DNA of 64,000 nucleotides from Streptomyces pactum (GCF_016031615.1 NZ_JACYXC010000001.1:4836001-4900000), one strand, 5' to 3'. Shown: positions 11,416 to 20,539, numbered from the stretch's first letter. Notes: generated by a model from the sequence alone, not told the origin. Numbers and translations are program-made.

Positions 11416-12321
11416 ATGACGACGACCGCACCCGCCCCGCCTCCCGGCACCCGCCGCCCGGCCGCCGCCCGCCCCGGGCCGAAGCGGGGTGCGGCCCGCC
11501 GCGGCGCCCTGGTCGCGGCGGTGGCCGCCGCGCTCCTGGCCGGCCCGGCCGTCCCCGCTGGCGCCGACCTGCGGTCCCGCCCCGCCGTCCCCGCCGGCGC
11601 GGACCGCCCGGCCGGGCCGGCCGCCCCCCTCGGGCCGGCCGTCGCCGCCGCGCCCGCTGTCCCGGCGGCCGCTCCCGTGCGGTCCTCCGCATTCACCGGC
11701 CCCGGCCTCCCCGCGGGTGCGGCCGTCCTCACGGGTGCGGCCCGGCCGCCCGGGGGCGGGGGCCTGCCGGACCGTCACCGGGCCGTCGCGCACCGGACCG
11801 ACGAGGGCCCCGGCGCCCCGGTGGAGACCACGCCCCCGGTACCGATCGACCCCGACGACCCCGACCTCCGGCTGCCCGGCGGGGCGCGGCTGGCGCCGGG
11901 CCGGGTGCTCGACATCAAGTCCGTGGTGGAGACGGACGACGGGGAGGAGCGGCGCGAGGACACCAACGAGAAGGTGACGTTCGCCCTCCAGGCCGAGGTG
12001 CTCTTCGGCAAGAACAGCGCCCGGCTCGGCAAGGAGGCCACCGCCCGCATCCGCACCATCGCGGGGGAGATCGAGCGGAGCGGTGCCACCACCGTGCGGG
12101 TGTTCGGCTTCACCGACAGCCTGGGGTCCTCCGCACACGGCGACCGGCTCTCCAAGGAGCGCGCCAACTCCGTCCAGCGGGAGCTCACCAAGTACCTCGG
12201 CCCCTCGGTGCGTTACGAGATCCGCGGCTACGGCGAGCAGTACCCGATCGCGGACAACGCGACCGAGGAGGGCCGCCGGAAGAACCGGCGGGTGGAGGTG
12301 AGCTTCCCGCGCGGGGTCTGA
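11416..12321 (+). CDS. OmpA-family C-terminal domain protein
   Basis: 301-residue exported protein, 7 bases after the lipoprotein gene. Residues 1-60 form a long Arg/Ala signal region (GALVAAVAAALLAGPAVPAG). An Ala/Pro-rich stretch follows, and residues about 190-301 are an OmpA/MotB peptidoglycan-binding domain: VLFGKNSARL, VRVFGFTDSLGS, LSKERANSVQRELTK and NRRVEVSFP. It probably ties the pilus apparatus to the cell wall. ATG 11416 is the only start that keeps the signal peptide; no strong ribosome site is visible, suggesting coupling to the upstream gene. Confidence 0.85.
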   Translation: MTTTAPAPPPGTRRPAAARPGPKRGAARRGALVAAVAAALLAGPAVPAGADLRSRPAVPAGADRPAGPAAPLGPAVAAAPAVPAAAPVRSSAFTGPGLPAGAAVLTGAARPPGGGGLPDRHRAVAHRTDEGPGAPVETTPPVPIDPDDPDLRLPGGARLAPGRVLDIKSVVETDDGEERREDTNEKVTFALQAEVLFGKNSARLGKEATARIRTIAGEIERSGATTVRVFGFTDSLGSSAHGDRLSKERANSVQRELTKYLGPSVRYEIRGYGEQYPIADNATEEGRRKNRRVEVSFPRGV

Positions 12322-12508
12322 CCCGGGCTCCCGGACGCGCGCGGCGCACGCAGGAGTTCGGAGCGCGCGGCCGGCGCCTGCCACCGCCCGCGCCGCCCCG
12401 CGCGCCCGGTGTACGGGCCGGAGCACGGCCGGCCGGGCCGCCCCCCCTGACGCGGACCGGTTTCGGGGCGGCTCGGCCGGGCCCGGGGGCGCGGAGGGCC
12501 GGCGCTGT
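12322..12508. other. Gap after the OmpA-like gene
   Basis: No gene or clear hairpin seen. GC-rich DNA leading into degenerate repeats. The three-frame coding capacity on both strands here reflects base composition. Confidence 0.4.
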
Positions 12509-12720
12509 GTGGTCGGACGGTGTGCGGGACCGGCCTGTGAGGCGGCGGTCGGACGGTGCGGGGACGGCCGGCCGTGGGCCCGGGGGCGCGCAGGGCCGGC
12601 GAGAGGCGGTCGGACGGGGCGTGGGGGACCGGCCGGGGGACGACCGGACGGTGTGCGGGACCGTGCCGCGGGACGATCGGACGGCGCGTGGGACCGGCCG
12701 GAGGACGGTCAGACGGCGTG
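12509..12720. repeat. Degenerate tandem repeat beside the DUF192 gene
   Basis: Six imperfect copies of a unit resembling GGTCGGACGGTGTGCGGGAC start near 12509, 12548, 12608, 12644, 12673 and 12707, spaced 30-60 bases apart. The last copy overlaps the DUF192 stop. The spacing is not a codon-locked period in any frame, so this looks like a non-coding expansion of the 3' flank. Confidence 0.5.
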
Positions 12721-13305
12721 CGGGGCGGGGCGTATGTCCAGCCGGACCCCCCGGCGCACCCCCCAGCGCTCCATCGCCCCCCGCCTCCGCCTCCAGGACG
12801 TGGCGGGCCCGGAGCCTCGGCAGTCCGAGACGGCCGGGCCGCATGGTGCGGACCGCCAGCACCGTCAGCCTGCGGTCGAGGTAGGCCACATCGATGGCGA
12901 AGCGCATCCGCACGGTGTGCACCCCGGCGGCGGGCGTCAGCAGCAGCCCCCCGTCGATCCCGTCCCGCCCCAGCAGCCCCCCGGCTGCGGGCCCGGTAGG
13001 AGGCGGCGATCTCCACCGGCACCAGGACCACCCCGCCCGTCCCCGCCGCCTCACGTGCCCCCCGTCGCCCCGTCCGCGTCCGCCGTCCCGTGCGTCTCTG
13101 CCTCCGCCGCCCCGGCCGCCGGACGGCTCGTGTCCGTCACCCCGTGCGCGCCCGCGAGTCCGTCCGCCCTCGCACGACCCGCGCTCCCCGCCGTGCCCTC
13201 CGCACCCGGTCCGGGGTCCCCGGGGTCCGCGGCGCCCTCCGCCGGGCGGCCCGGCACCACGAGCAGCGCCGCGCCGTCCGTCCGCCACCGGACCATGGCC
13301 GTCAC
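12709..13305 (-). pseudogene. DUF192 family protein, interrupted by three +1 frameshifts
   Basis: DUF192 proteins are small beta-barrels of unproven function, often beside Tad loci in streptomycetes. Read on the minus strand, MVRWRTDGAALLVV starts at 13296 (or GTG 13305). The family core appears only if three G6 runs are read as G5: 13058-13063, 12977-12982 and 12777-12782. The restored order is VVLVPVEIAASYRARSRG, LLGRDGIDGGLLLTP, GVHTVRMRFAIDVAYLD, RLGLPRLRARHVLEAEAG and AMERWGVRRGV to TGA 12709-12711, a complete domain. The N-terminal 60 residues before the core are low-complexity Gly/Ala/Asp. All three lesions have the same sign and the same length, which points to homopolymer overcalling or a slippage-prone pseudogene. 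Confidence 0.7.
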
Positions 13306-13448
13306 CCTTCCGCCGTCGCCGTCGCCGCTGTCACCGTCACCGTCCCCGTCCCGCAGGTTCCTGCCCCGTTCCCCGGGGCCCGGCGCCGGTGGTCCGGGCG
13401 CCGCCCCGCGAGTGTTCCACCGTTCGGCGGCTTCCGTAGGCTCGGTCC

Positions 13449-14195
13449 GTGCATCTGGTGCTGATCGTCGCCGCCGCCGCGTACGGAGCCGTCGCCGGCC
13501 TCCTGGTGCCCCGCCCCCGCTACCGGCTGGCGGTCGCCCCCGAGGAGCCGTGGCGGTACCGCTGCCCGCAGGGGCATCCGCTCACCGGCCCGGCCGGGGG
13601 CTGGCTCGGCCCCGCCCGCTGCCCGGCCTGCCCGGTGGAGCGGCGCCGCTTCTCGGTCCGCGCGGCGCCCGTCGCGGTGGCGCTCGCGGTGTTCTGCGGC
13701 GGGCTGGCGGCGGCGACGGGGGCGCGTCCGGAGCTGGCGGTGTGGCTGCTGCTGGCCCCGTTCGGCGCGCTGCTGGCGGGGGTGGACCGGGCGGTGAGCC
13801 GCCTCCCGGACGTGCTGACCCTGCCGATGGCAGCCGGGGCCGTTTCCTTACTCGGAGTAATCACACTGCTGCCGCGCGGCGCCGGCTCCTGGACCCGGGC
13901 GCTGCTCGGCGGGGCGGTGCTGGGCGGCGGGTATCTGCTGCTGTTCGTGATCAGTCCGACCGGCATCGGTTTCGGGGACGTCAAGCTCGCGCCGACGCTC
14001 GGTGTCGCCCTGGGGTGGTACGGCTGGGACGTGCTCTTCCTCGGTGCTTTCGCCGGTCCGCTGCTGGGCGCGGTGCACGGTGGCTGGCTGGTGCTGACCC
14101 GGCGGGCGGGGCGGAAGACCGCCCTGCCGTTCGGCCCCTTCATGCTCGCCGGAGCGGGCGCGGGGGTGGTCCTGGGGGCCCTCGGAACCGCCTGA
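13449..14195 (+). CDS. A24 prepilin peptidase
   Basis: Membrane aspartyl peptidase expected to cut the Flp and TadE-type leaders in this locus. 248 residues, GTG start, about seven hydrophobic segments. The two catalytic aspartates are visible in LLAGVDRAVSRLPD (about residue 117) and GFGDVKLAP (about 176). An N-terminal region with CPQGHP and CPAC suggests the Cys-containing cytoplasmic loop of larger PilD-type enzymes; no methylase domain of full length is present. A strong hairpin follows at 14274. Confidence 0.88.
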   Translation: MHLVLIVAAAAYGAVAGLLVPRPRYRLAVAPEEPWRYRCPQGHPLTGPAGGWLGPARCPACPVERRRFSVRAAPVAVALAVFCGGLAAATGARPELAVWLLLAPFGALLAGVDRAVSRLPDVLTLPMAAGAVSLLGVITLLPRGAGSWTRALLGGAVLGGGYLLLFVISPTGIGFGDVKLAPTLGVALGWYGWDVLFLGAFAGPLLGAVHGGWLVLTRRAGRKTALPFGPFMLAGAGAGVVLGALGTA

Positions 14196-14273
14196 GACCC
14201 CCGGCGCGAGCCACGCCGGGCGCGCCGGTGCTCCCATCACCCCTCACGAAGGGTTATGGTGGAAGCCCCCCCT

Positions 14274-14307
14274 CGGGCCGGTCCGTATCCCCCCACGGAC
14301 CGGCCCG
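14274..14307 (+). terminator. Perfect 13-bp hairpin terminator
   Basis: CGGGCCGGTCCGT (14274-14286), loop ATCCCCCC, then the exact complement ACGGACCGGCCCG (14295-14307). No U-tract, as is common in streptomycetes. It closes the Tad operon and separates it from the esterase gene; 14308-14570 holds no gene that I can support. Confidence 0.75.
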
Positions 14308-14570
14308 CTCCTTTCCACCGTCCCGCCACCCCCGCCGGCGCTGGCGCGTCCCGCCGCCCTTCCCCGCCGGCCCTGGCGCGCCCTCCGCCGGCCGTCCCCG
14401 CCGGCCTGCCCGGGCCGGGACCGCCCGCTCCCGGCCCGGCCGGCGCGGCGCTGACCCGGGGGCCCGGGGGCGGGGGCCGACTGCGGACCCGGGGCCCGGG
14501 GGCGGGGGCCGTCACGCAGCGGGCGGGGCTCCCTGGCCGGGCGGGGGACCGACCGGCGAGAATGCCGTCC

Positions 14571-15794
14571 ATGGACGAGCGGCTCGACGACACCTCCCGC
14601 GCCGCCCCGGCGCCCCCGGCGGCGGACCGGATCACCACCCCCCTCACCATGGAGCTGCTGCGCGGTGCCGTGGAGCTGGAGGACACCGGTCGGGGACTGC
14701 TGCCGCACCGGCTGCCCGCCCGGGCCCGGGCGCAGGGCGCCGACGGGCAGCTGGCCATGGCCGAGGCCCAGCCCTCCGGCGTACGGCTGGCGTTCCGCAC
14801 CCGGGCCACCACCGTCGAACTGGACGTGCTGCCGGTCCGGAACGCCTACCAGGGCGCTCCGCCGCGTCCCCCGGGCGTCTACGACCTGTTCGTGGACGGC
14901 CGGATGGCCGGGCAGGCCGGTGCCACCGGCGGCGACGTGGTGACGGTCGACATGGCCACCGGGGCGACACAGCTGCGGCCCGGCCCGGTCGGTTCCGTCC
15001 GGTTCGCCGGCCTCCCCGACCGGGTGAAGGACGTGGTGGTCTGGCTGCCGCACAACGAGGTCACCCAGCTCGTCGCGCTGCACACCGACGCCCCGGTGGA
15101 ACCGCTGCCGGACGACGGCCGCCGGACGTGGGTGCACCACGGCAGTTCGATCAGCCACGGCTCCGACGCCGCGAGCCCCAGCGCCACCTGGCCCGCGGTG
15201 GCCGCCTCGCTGGGCGGCGTGGAGCTGACGAACCTGGGCCTGAGCGGCAGCGCCCTGCTCGACCCGTTCACCGCCCGCACCCTGCGCGACCTCCCCGCGG
15301 ACCTGATCAGCGTCAAGATCGGCATCAACCTCGTCAACACCGACCTGATGCGGCTGCGCGCCTTCGGCCCCGCCGTGCACGGCTTCCTCGACACCATCCG
15401 CGAGGGCCACCCCGCCACCCCGCTGCTGGTCGTCTCGCCGCTGTACTGCCCCATCCACGAGGACACCCCCGGCCCCACCGCCACCGACCTCGGCGACCTG
15501 GCCGCGGGGCGGCTCACCTTCCACGCCGCAGGTGACCCCGAGGAGCGTGCCGCGGGCAAGCTGACCCTCAACGTCATCCGGGAGGAACTGGCCCGTATCG
15601 TGGCGCAACGGGCGGCCGACGACCCGCGGCTGAGCTATCTGGACGGCCGGGACCTCTACGGCGCGGCCGACTTCGCCGAACTGCCGCTGCCCGACCGGCT
15701 CCACCCGGACGCCGCGACCCACCGCCGGGTCGGCGAGCGCTTCGCCGGCCTGGTCTTCGGCCCCGGCGGGCCGTTCGCCCCCGAAGCCGCCTGA
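14571..15794 (+). CDS. SGNH/GDSL-type hydrolase (two-domain)
   Basis: 407-residue esterase/acyl-hydrolase-like protein. An N-terminal carbohydrate-esterase-like beta domain (about residues 20-170) precedes an SGNH domain. Block I is HHGSSISHGSDA (catalytic Ser), block III is approximated by SVKIGINLVN (Asn), and block V is PLPDRLHPDAATH (Asp/His). No signal peptide, so probably cytoplasmic. The open frame extends upstream to 14256 but is Pro/Ala-rich there; ATG 14571 (or 14562, three codons earlier) starts the conserved part. Substrate unknown. Confidence 0.8.
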   Translation: MDERLDDTSRAAPAPPAADRITTPLTMELLRGAVELEDTGRGLLPHRLPARARAQGADGQLAMAEAQPSGVRLAFRTRATTVELDVLPVRNAYQGAPPRPPGVYDLFVDGRMAGQAGATGGDVVTVDMATGATQLRPGPVGSVRFAGLPDRVKDVVVWLPHNEVTQLVALHTDAPVEPLPDDGRRTWVHHGSSISHGSDAASPSATWPAVAASLGGVELTNLGLSGSALLDPFTARTLRDLPADLISVKIGINLVNTDLMRLRAFGPAVHGFLDTIREGHPATPLLVVSPLYCPIHEDTPGPTATDLGDLAAGRLTFHAAGDPEERAAGKLTLNVIREELARIVAQRAADDPRLSYLDGRDLYGAADFAELPLPDRLHPDAATHRRVGERFAGLVFGPGGPFAPEAA

Positions 15795-15954
15795 GCGGGC
15801 CGGTCCCGCCCGCCGTCCGGCGCGCGGGACCGTCGGCCGGGCCGGCCGACGCCCCGGTCACACTGCCCCGGCCGACGCCACCCCCGGGCGTATCGGCTCG
15901 TCCCCGGGCGTACGGCCCGGCCGCCGGCGGACCGCTCGTCCGCCGGCGGACCGC
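15795..15954. terminator. Convergent intergenic region with palindromes
   Basis: Lies between two convergent genes. It contains GGTCCCGC/GCGGGACC around the bases after the esterase stop, then GTCGGCC-GGGCC-GGCCGAC. The 17-base sequence CCGCCGGCGGACCGCTC is present twice (15921-15937, 15940-15956), and GTCCGCCGGCGGAC between the copies is a perfect palindrome (15938-15951). Probably bidirectional termination. Confidence 0.5.
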
Positions 15955-16995
15955 TCAGCCGCGGGAGGCCCAGATGTTCACGCCCTCGGTCGTCACGGCG
16001 AACGAGTCGATCTCGGCCAGTTCCTCGTCGGTGAGCGGAGCGGCCCCCAGTGCCGCCACGTTCGCCTCCAGCTGGGCCACGCCGGAGGCCCCGATCAGCG
16101 CCGAGGTCATCCGCTCGTCGCGCAGCACCCAGCCCAGGGCGAGCTGGGCGAGGGACTGGCCGCGCCGCCGCGCGATCTCGTTCAGGCCGCGCAGCCGCCG
16201 TACGTTCTCCTCGGTGAGCAGCCCCGGGTCCAGCGACTTGCCCTGGGAGGCCCGAGAACCGGCCGGGATGCCGTCCAGGTACCGGTCGGTCAGCAGCCCC
16301 TGCGCCAGCGGCGCGAAGGCGATGCACCCCATGCCCTGGGCCTGGAGGGTGTCCAGCAGCCCGTCGTCCTCGATCCAGCGGTTGATCATGGAGTACGAGG
16401 GCTGGTGGATCAGCGCCGGCACGCCCATCTCCCGCAGCAGCCGGGCCGCCTCCCGGGTCTGGCTCGCCGTGTAGGAGGAGACGCCCGCGTACAGCGCCTT
16501 GCCCTGCTGCACCGCGGACGCCAGCGCGCCCATGGTCTCCTCCAGCGGGGTGGCGGGGTCGAAGCGGTGCGAGTAGAAGATGTCCACGTACTCCACCCCC
16601 ATCCGGCGCAACGAGGCGTCCAGGGACGACAGCAGGTACTTCCGCGAGCCCCACTCGCCGTACGGGCCGGGGTGCATCCAGTACCCGGCCTTGGTGGACA
16701 GGACCAGTTCGTCCCGGTACGGACGGAAGTCCTGCGCGAAGATCTTCCCGAAGTTCAACTCCGCGGAGCCGGGCGGCGGACCGTAGTTGTTCGCCAGGTC
16801 GAAGTGGGTGACCCCCAGGTCGAACGCGCGGCGCAGAATGGCGCGCTGGGAGTCGAGGGTGCGGTCGTCGCCGAAGTTGTGCCACAGGCCGAGGGAGACG
16901 GCGGGCAGCTTGAGACCGCTGCGACCACTGCGGCGGTACTCCATGGAGTCGTAGCGGGTGGCGGCGGCCCGGTAGGGGGACGTGGTGTCGTTCAC
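15955..16995 (-). CDS. Aldo/keto reductase, YghZ/glyceraldehyde-3-phosphate reductase type
   Basis: NADPH-dependent carbonyl reductase, 346 residues. The AKR tetrad is visible: Asp and Tyr in FDLANNYGPP, Lys in LSTKAGYWM, His in FYSHRFD. The Gly-rich cofactor segment IGASGVAQLEAN is near the C-terminus. The sequence fits the KCNAB/YghZ branch, whose E. coli member reduces L-glyceraldehyde 3-phosphate and methylglyoxal. Monocistronic, divergent from the prenyl transferase gene by 140 bases. The exact substrate is inferred from family only. Confidence 0.88.
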   Translation of the reverse strand: MNDTTSPYRAAATRYDSMEYRRSGRSGLKLPAVSLGLWHNFGDDRTLDSQRAILRRAFDLGVTHFDLANNYGPPPGSAELNFGKIFAQDFRPYRDELVLSTKAGYWMHPGPYGEWGSRKYLLSSLDASLRRMGVEYVDIFYSHRFDPATPLEETMGALASAVQQGKALYAGVSSYTASQTREAARLLREMGVPALIHQPSYSMINRWIEDDGLLDTLQAQGMGCIAFAPLAQGLLTDRYLDGIPAGSRASQGKSLDPGLLTEENVRRLRGLNEIARRRGQSLAQLALGWVLRDERMTSALIGASGVAQLEANVAALGAAPLTDEELAEIDSFAVTTEGVNIWASRG

Positions 16996-17135
16996 AGCGG
17001 CATCCTGTTCCGGTGGCGGGTCCTCGCCAGGACGCTACAACGCCCGGACGTCTCCGGTTCGCCATGGCCCCGCCACCGCAGTAGGGTGACGAAACTGGGG
17101 GCGGACGCCACGGCAAGGCATGGAGGGGCTGGAAC

Positions 17136-17897
17136 GTGAAGCTGCGCGACCTGGTGTACGGGCTCTACGCACGCCGGGTGGAAGGCCGCCTCGACCACGC
17201 CCAGGTGCCCAAGCACATCGGTGTCATCCTCGACGGCAACCGCCGCTGGGCCAGGGCCGACGGCCTCACCTACGAGCAGGGCCACCGGGCCGGCGCCAAC
17301 AAGATCCACGACCTGCTGGGCTGGTGCGCCGAGACCGACGTCGAGGTGGTCACCCTCTGGCTGCTCTCCACGGACAACCTCAGCCGTCCGGAGGAACAGC
17401 TCACCCCGCTGCTCGGCATCATCGAGGACACGGTGCGCAACCTGGCCGCCGACGGCCGCTGGCGGGTCCACCACGTCGGCACCATGGACCTGCTCCCGGC
17501 CCGCACCCAGACGGTGCTCAAGGAAGCCGAGCAGGCCACCGACCACATCAGGGGGATACTCGTCAACGTCGCCGTCGGGTACGGCGGCCGGCAGGAGATC
17601 GCGGACGCGGTCCGCTCGCTGCTGCTGGACCACGCGGACCGGGGCACCTCGATGGAGGAGCTGGCCGAGACGGTGGACATCGACATGATCTCCGAGCACC
17701 TCTACACCCGGGGCCAGCCCGACCCCGACCTGGTGATCCGCACCAGCGGTGAGCAGCGGCTGTCCGGTTTCATGCTCTGGCAGAGCGCGCACTCGGAGTA
17801 CTACTTCTGCGAGGTCTTCTGGCCCGCCTTCCGCAAGGTGGACTTCCTGCGGGCGCTGCGGGACTACGCGGCGCGCCACCGCCGGTACGGCAGCTGA
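17136..17897 (+). CDS. uppS: Z-isoprenyl diphosphate synthase (UppS family)
   Basis: Condenses isopentenyl diphosphate onto an allylic diphosphate in cis, making polyprenyl carriers for cell-wall glycan. 253 residues. Catalytic motif VILDGNRRWARA near residues 29-40 supplies the Mg-binding Asp. The substrate loop has LWLLSTDNLSRPEEQL, and the C-terminal signature is PDPDLVIRTSGEQRLSGFMLWQ with EYYFCEVFWPAF. Streptomycetes usually carry two such enzymes, and this one could be the medium-chain paralogue rather than the essential C55 synthase. ATG 17136 has a GGAGGGG run about 13-17 bases upstream. Confidence 0.9.
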   Translation: MKLRDLVYGLYARRVEGRLDHAQVPKHIGVILDGNRRWARADGLTYEQGHRAGANKIHDLLGWCAETDVEVVTLWLLSTDNLSRPEEQLTPLLGIIEDTVRNLAADGRWRVHHVGTMDLLPARTQTVLKEAEQATDHIRGILVNVAVGYGGRQEIADAVRSLLLDHADRGTSMEELAETVDIDMISEHLYTRGQPDPDLVIRTSGEQRLSGFMLWQSAHSEYYFCEVFWPAFRKVDFLRALRDYAARHRRYGS

Positions 17898-18691
17898 CCC
17901 CACCCTGCCGCCGCCGGGGCCCGCCCGGCCCCCCGCGAGCCCGTCCGGGCTCCGGCCCCCGCCTTCGTGCCGCCCTCAGGGCCCTGACGGGAGGCGGCTC
18001 GTCCGGCACCCGGCCCTCCACGCTCCGGCGCCCGCGGGGGCCCGGCATCCGCGTGACGTCCCGCCACCGGGCCCGCGGGCCGCCCCGTCGCTCCGGACAT
18101 CGCCCGCCGCTCCCGCCGGCACACTCCCGCCGGCACCGCTCCGGCCGCGCCCGCGGCGCCGCACCCGCCCCCCGGCCGAGGACGGCCTCCGTACCGCCTC
18201 CCGTCCGCCCGGCCGCCGGGCCGGTGGCGCGCCCCGCTCCGCCGCCGCTCCGTCACTCCTCCGCCGGTGTCCGGCCGGCGCTCCGCCCGCCGCGGCCGAC
18301 CGCGTCCGGTGGCGGGAAACCCGACGTCAGCGGCGCCGTACCGGGGGCCGCGCCGCCCGCCCGGGGGCCCGGCGCGGCGCCCCACCGGGCCCGATACATG
18401 AATGTTCACCCACGTGTTGCATATGCCAAGGCATGTGGATCCGGCTGCAGGGGAATATCCCTACAAGTCGACGCCCGCCCACGGGCGTCCGGCACCAGCG
18501 GGCGGCATTGGGGCCGCCCGCCCGGGAGGCCCTTTGCGTGACGACGATGTGCGGATCGTGCGCAGGCGCGAGGGCCGGTGCGCTCGGCCCCGCCCAGGGC
18601 CCCGCCCGGTCCGTCCCCCCGCTTGCGACGGGGACACCCCACTCCCGCGACGCAGTCGCACCCGACCTCTCCCGAGGGGGTTCGTCCACCC
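17898..18691. other. Long intergenic region with an 8-2-8 palindrome
   Basis: Nearly 800 bases. 17898-18390 is extremely C-rich with no gene I can support. At 18395-18470 the GC content drops and CATATGCC-AA-GGCATGTG (18420-18437, one mismatch) forms a compact dyad. This patch is the likely promoter/operator of the PhoH gene, leaving a leader of about 250 bases. The binding protein is unknown. Confidence 0.45.
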
Positions 18692-20029
18692 GTGGTGACC
18701 AGCACAAAGCGCCGCCAGCACGACCGGCGCACCTATGTCCTCGACACCAGCGTCCTGCTGGCCGACCCGAACGCCATGGCCCGCTTCGACGAGCACGAAG
18801 TCGTGCTGCCGGTCGTGGTGGTCACGGAGCTGGAGGCCAAGAGGCACCACCCGGAGCTGGGTTACTTCGCCCGGCAGGCACTGCGCCTGCTGGACGAGTA
18901 CCGCATCCGCTACGGCCGCCTCGACGCCCCCATCCCGATCGGCGACCTGGGCGGCACGCTGCGCGTCGAGCTCAACCACTCCGACCCGGGTGTCCTGCCC
19001 GCCGCCTTCCTCACCCACGGCGGCCGGACCGGCGACAACGACTCGCGGATCCTGGCGGTGGCCAGGAACCTGCAGGCCGAGGGGTACGACGTCACGGTCG
19101 TCTCCAAGGACCTGCCGTTGCGCATCAAGGCGTCCTCGGTCGGACTGCTGGCCGAGGAGTACCGTGCCGAGCTGGCCATCACCGACTCCGGGTGGACCGG
19201 AATGACGGAACTGTCGGTGAGCGCGGAGCAGATCGACGACCTGTTCACCACCGAGACGGCGTACCTGCCGGAGGCCGCCGGGCTGCCGGTCCACACCGGA
19301 CTGGTGCTCCAGTCCGAGCGCGGCAAGGCGCTGGGCCGGGTGGCCGCGGACGGACGGGTCCGGCTGGTGCGCGGCGACCGGGAGGCGTTCGGCATCCACG
19401 GCCGCAGCGCCGAGCAGCGGATCGCGCTCGACCTGCTCCTCGACCCCGAGGTGGGCATCGTCTCGATGGGCGGCCGGGCGGGCACCGGCAAGTCGGCGCT
19501 GGCGCTGTGCGCGGGGCTGGAGGCGGTGCTGGAGCGCCGGCAGCACCGGAAGGTGATGATCTTCCGTCCGCTGTACGCGGTCGGCGGCCAGGAGCTGGGC
19601 TACCTGCCGGGCACCGAGGCCGAGAAGATGAACCCGTGGGCCCAGGCGGTCTTCGACACCCTCTCCGCGGTGACCACGGCGGACGTGATCGAGGAGGTCG
19701 TCTCGCGCGGCATGCTGGAGGTGCTGCCGCTCACCCACATCCGGGGGCGTTCGCTGCACGACGCCTTCGTCATCGTGGACGAGGCGCAGTCACTGGAGCG
19801 GAACGTCCTGCTCACGGTGTTGTCGCGGATCGGTGCCAACTCCCGCGTGGTGCTCACCCACGACGTCGCGCAGCGGGACAACCTCCGGGTCGGCCGGTAC
19901 GACGGCATCGTCGCGGTGGTGGAGAAGCTGAAGGGTCACCCGCTCTTCGCACACGTCACCCTCACCCGCTCGGAGCGCTCGCCCATCGCGGCACTGGTGA
20001 CCGAAATGCTGGAGGACGTACATATCTGA
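18692..20029 (+). CDS. PIN-PhoH fusion ATPase/ribonuclease
   Basis: 445-residue protein joining an N-terminal PIN nuclease-like domain to a PhoH ATPase (PhoH2 architecture). PIN residues are visible: LDTSVLLADP, VVVTELEAK and DNDSRILAVA. PhoH Walker A is GGRAGTGKSALAL and Walker B is FVIVDEAQSLE, with HPLFAHVTLTRSERSP at the C-terminus. Such proteins act as RNA helicase-ribonucleases. GTG 18692 begins VVTSTKRR; the open frame upstream is not conserved-looking, and GAGGGGG lies about 11 bases before the start. No antitoxin-like gene (PhoAT) is visible immediately upstream. Confidence 0.88.
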   Translation: MVTSTKRRQHDRRTYVLDTSVLLADPNAMARFDEHEVVLPVVVVTELEAKRHHPELGYFARQALRLLDEYRIRYGRLDAPIPIGDLGGTLRVELNHSDPGVLPAAFLTHGGRTGDNDSRILAVARNLQAEGYDVTVVSKDLPLRIKASSVGLLAEEYRAELAITDSGWTGMTELSVSAEQIDDLFTTETAYLPEAAGLPVHTGLVLQSERGKALGRVAADGRVRLVRGDREAFGIHGRSAEQRIALDLLLDPEVGIVSMGGRAGTGKSALALCAGLEAVLERRQHRKVMIFRPLYAVGGQELGYLPGTEAEKMNPWAQAVFDTLSAVTTADVIEEVVSRGMLEVLPLTHIRGRSLHDAFVIVDEAQSLERNVLLTVLSRIGANSRVVLTHDVAQRDNLRVGRYDGIVAVVEKLKGHPLFAHVTLTRSERSPIAALVTEMLEDVHI

Positions 20030-20135
20030 ACGGAGATTCGGGAGTTAGCCGGATTTTCGCGATTCAGGAAGGGTGTCGTCATTCGTCGGTGTGAACGATG
20101 ACGGACACTTCACCTCATAGGGTGTATGCGGTGCA

Positions 20136-20176
20136 GGCGCCGCACGGAAAGCGAAGTAGCTTAGCCGTGCGGCGCC
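20136..20176 (+). terminator. Hairpin terminator of the PhoH gene
   Basis: GGCGCCGCACGG (20136-20147) pairs perfectly with CCGTGCGGCGCC (20165-20176). The 17-base loop holds a second small dyad, AAGC/GCTT. TTGCTGTGT follows. About 105 bases after the phoH stop. Confidence 0.75.
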
Positions 20177-20539
20177 TTGCTGTGTCAGTGGTTCCGGGAA
20201 GACGCGGGCGCCGTGGCGGTGTGAGCTTTCCCACGCAACGTGGAATTGCTTCGGGGCGTCGCGATCCGGCAGGGTGTGGTTCCTGTCAGGCCCCGCATAC
20301 GGCACATCCGTACCTTCACGGGTGCGGAACCACAGCAGCACCAGAACTGAACAGAGTTCGTCGTATGCCGCCCGAGCACCATGCGGACCTCCCGATGCGG
20401 GAGGACCCACCGGGTCCGTGCCTCCCGTGACCACTTCGGTCCCCGACCTTCCGTCAGGGCCCGGACCATGGAGGCCAGTGCCAGGGGCACGATTGCGCCC
20501 GCGTGGTCACCGATGCGGGCGACGCTGGAAGGAAACCGT
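20177..20539 (+). promoter_or_regulatory. Structured leader of the transglycosylase gene
   Basis: 360 bases of lower GC with several dyads: TTCCCACG-CAA-CGTGGAA (one bulge, about 20228-20245), TGTGGTTCC (20275-20283) with GGAACCACA (20326-20334), and GGGAGG...CCTCCC near 20400-20425. c-di-AMP (ydaO) riboswitches precede cell-wall hydrolase genes in streptomycetes, but I could not find the conserved ydaO sequence blocks here, so I call only a structured leader. The ribosome site GGAAGGA (20527-20533) precedes GTG 20540. Confidence 0.4.

Noticed and set aside
17864..18409. Several open frames in the uppS-phoH gap
   Set aside because: All six frames are open for long stretches because of extreme C content; products are Pro/Arg/Gly-rich with no motif.
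20177..20539. c-di-AMP (ydaO) riboswitch
   Set aside because: Expected before a wall hydrolase gene, but the conserved sequence blocks could not be found by eye; reported only as a structured leader.
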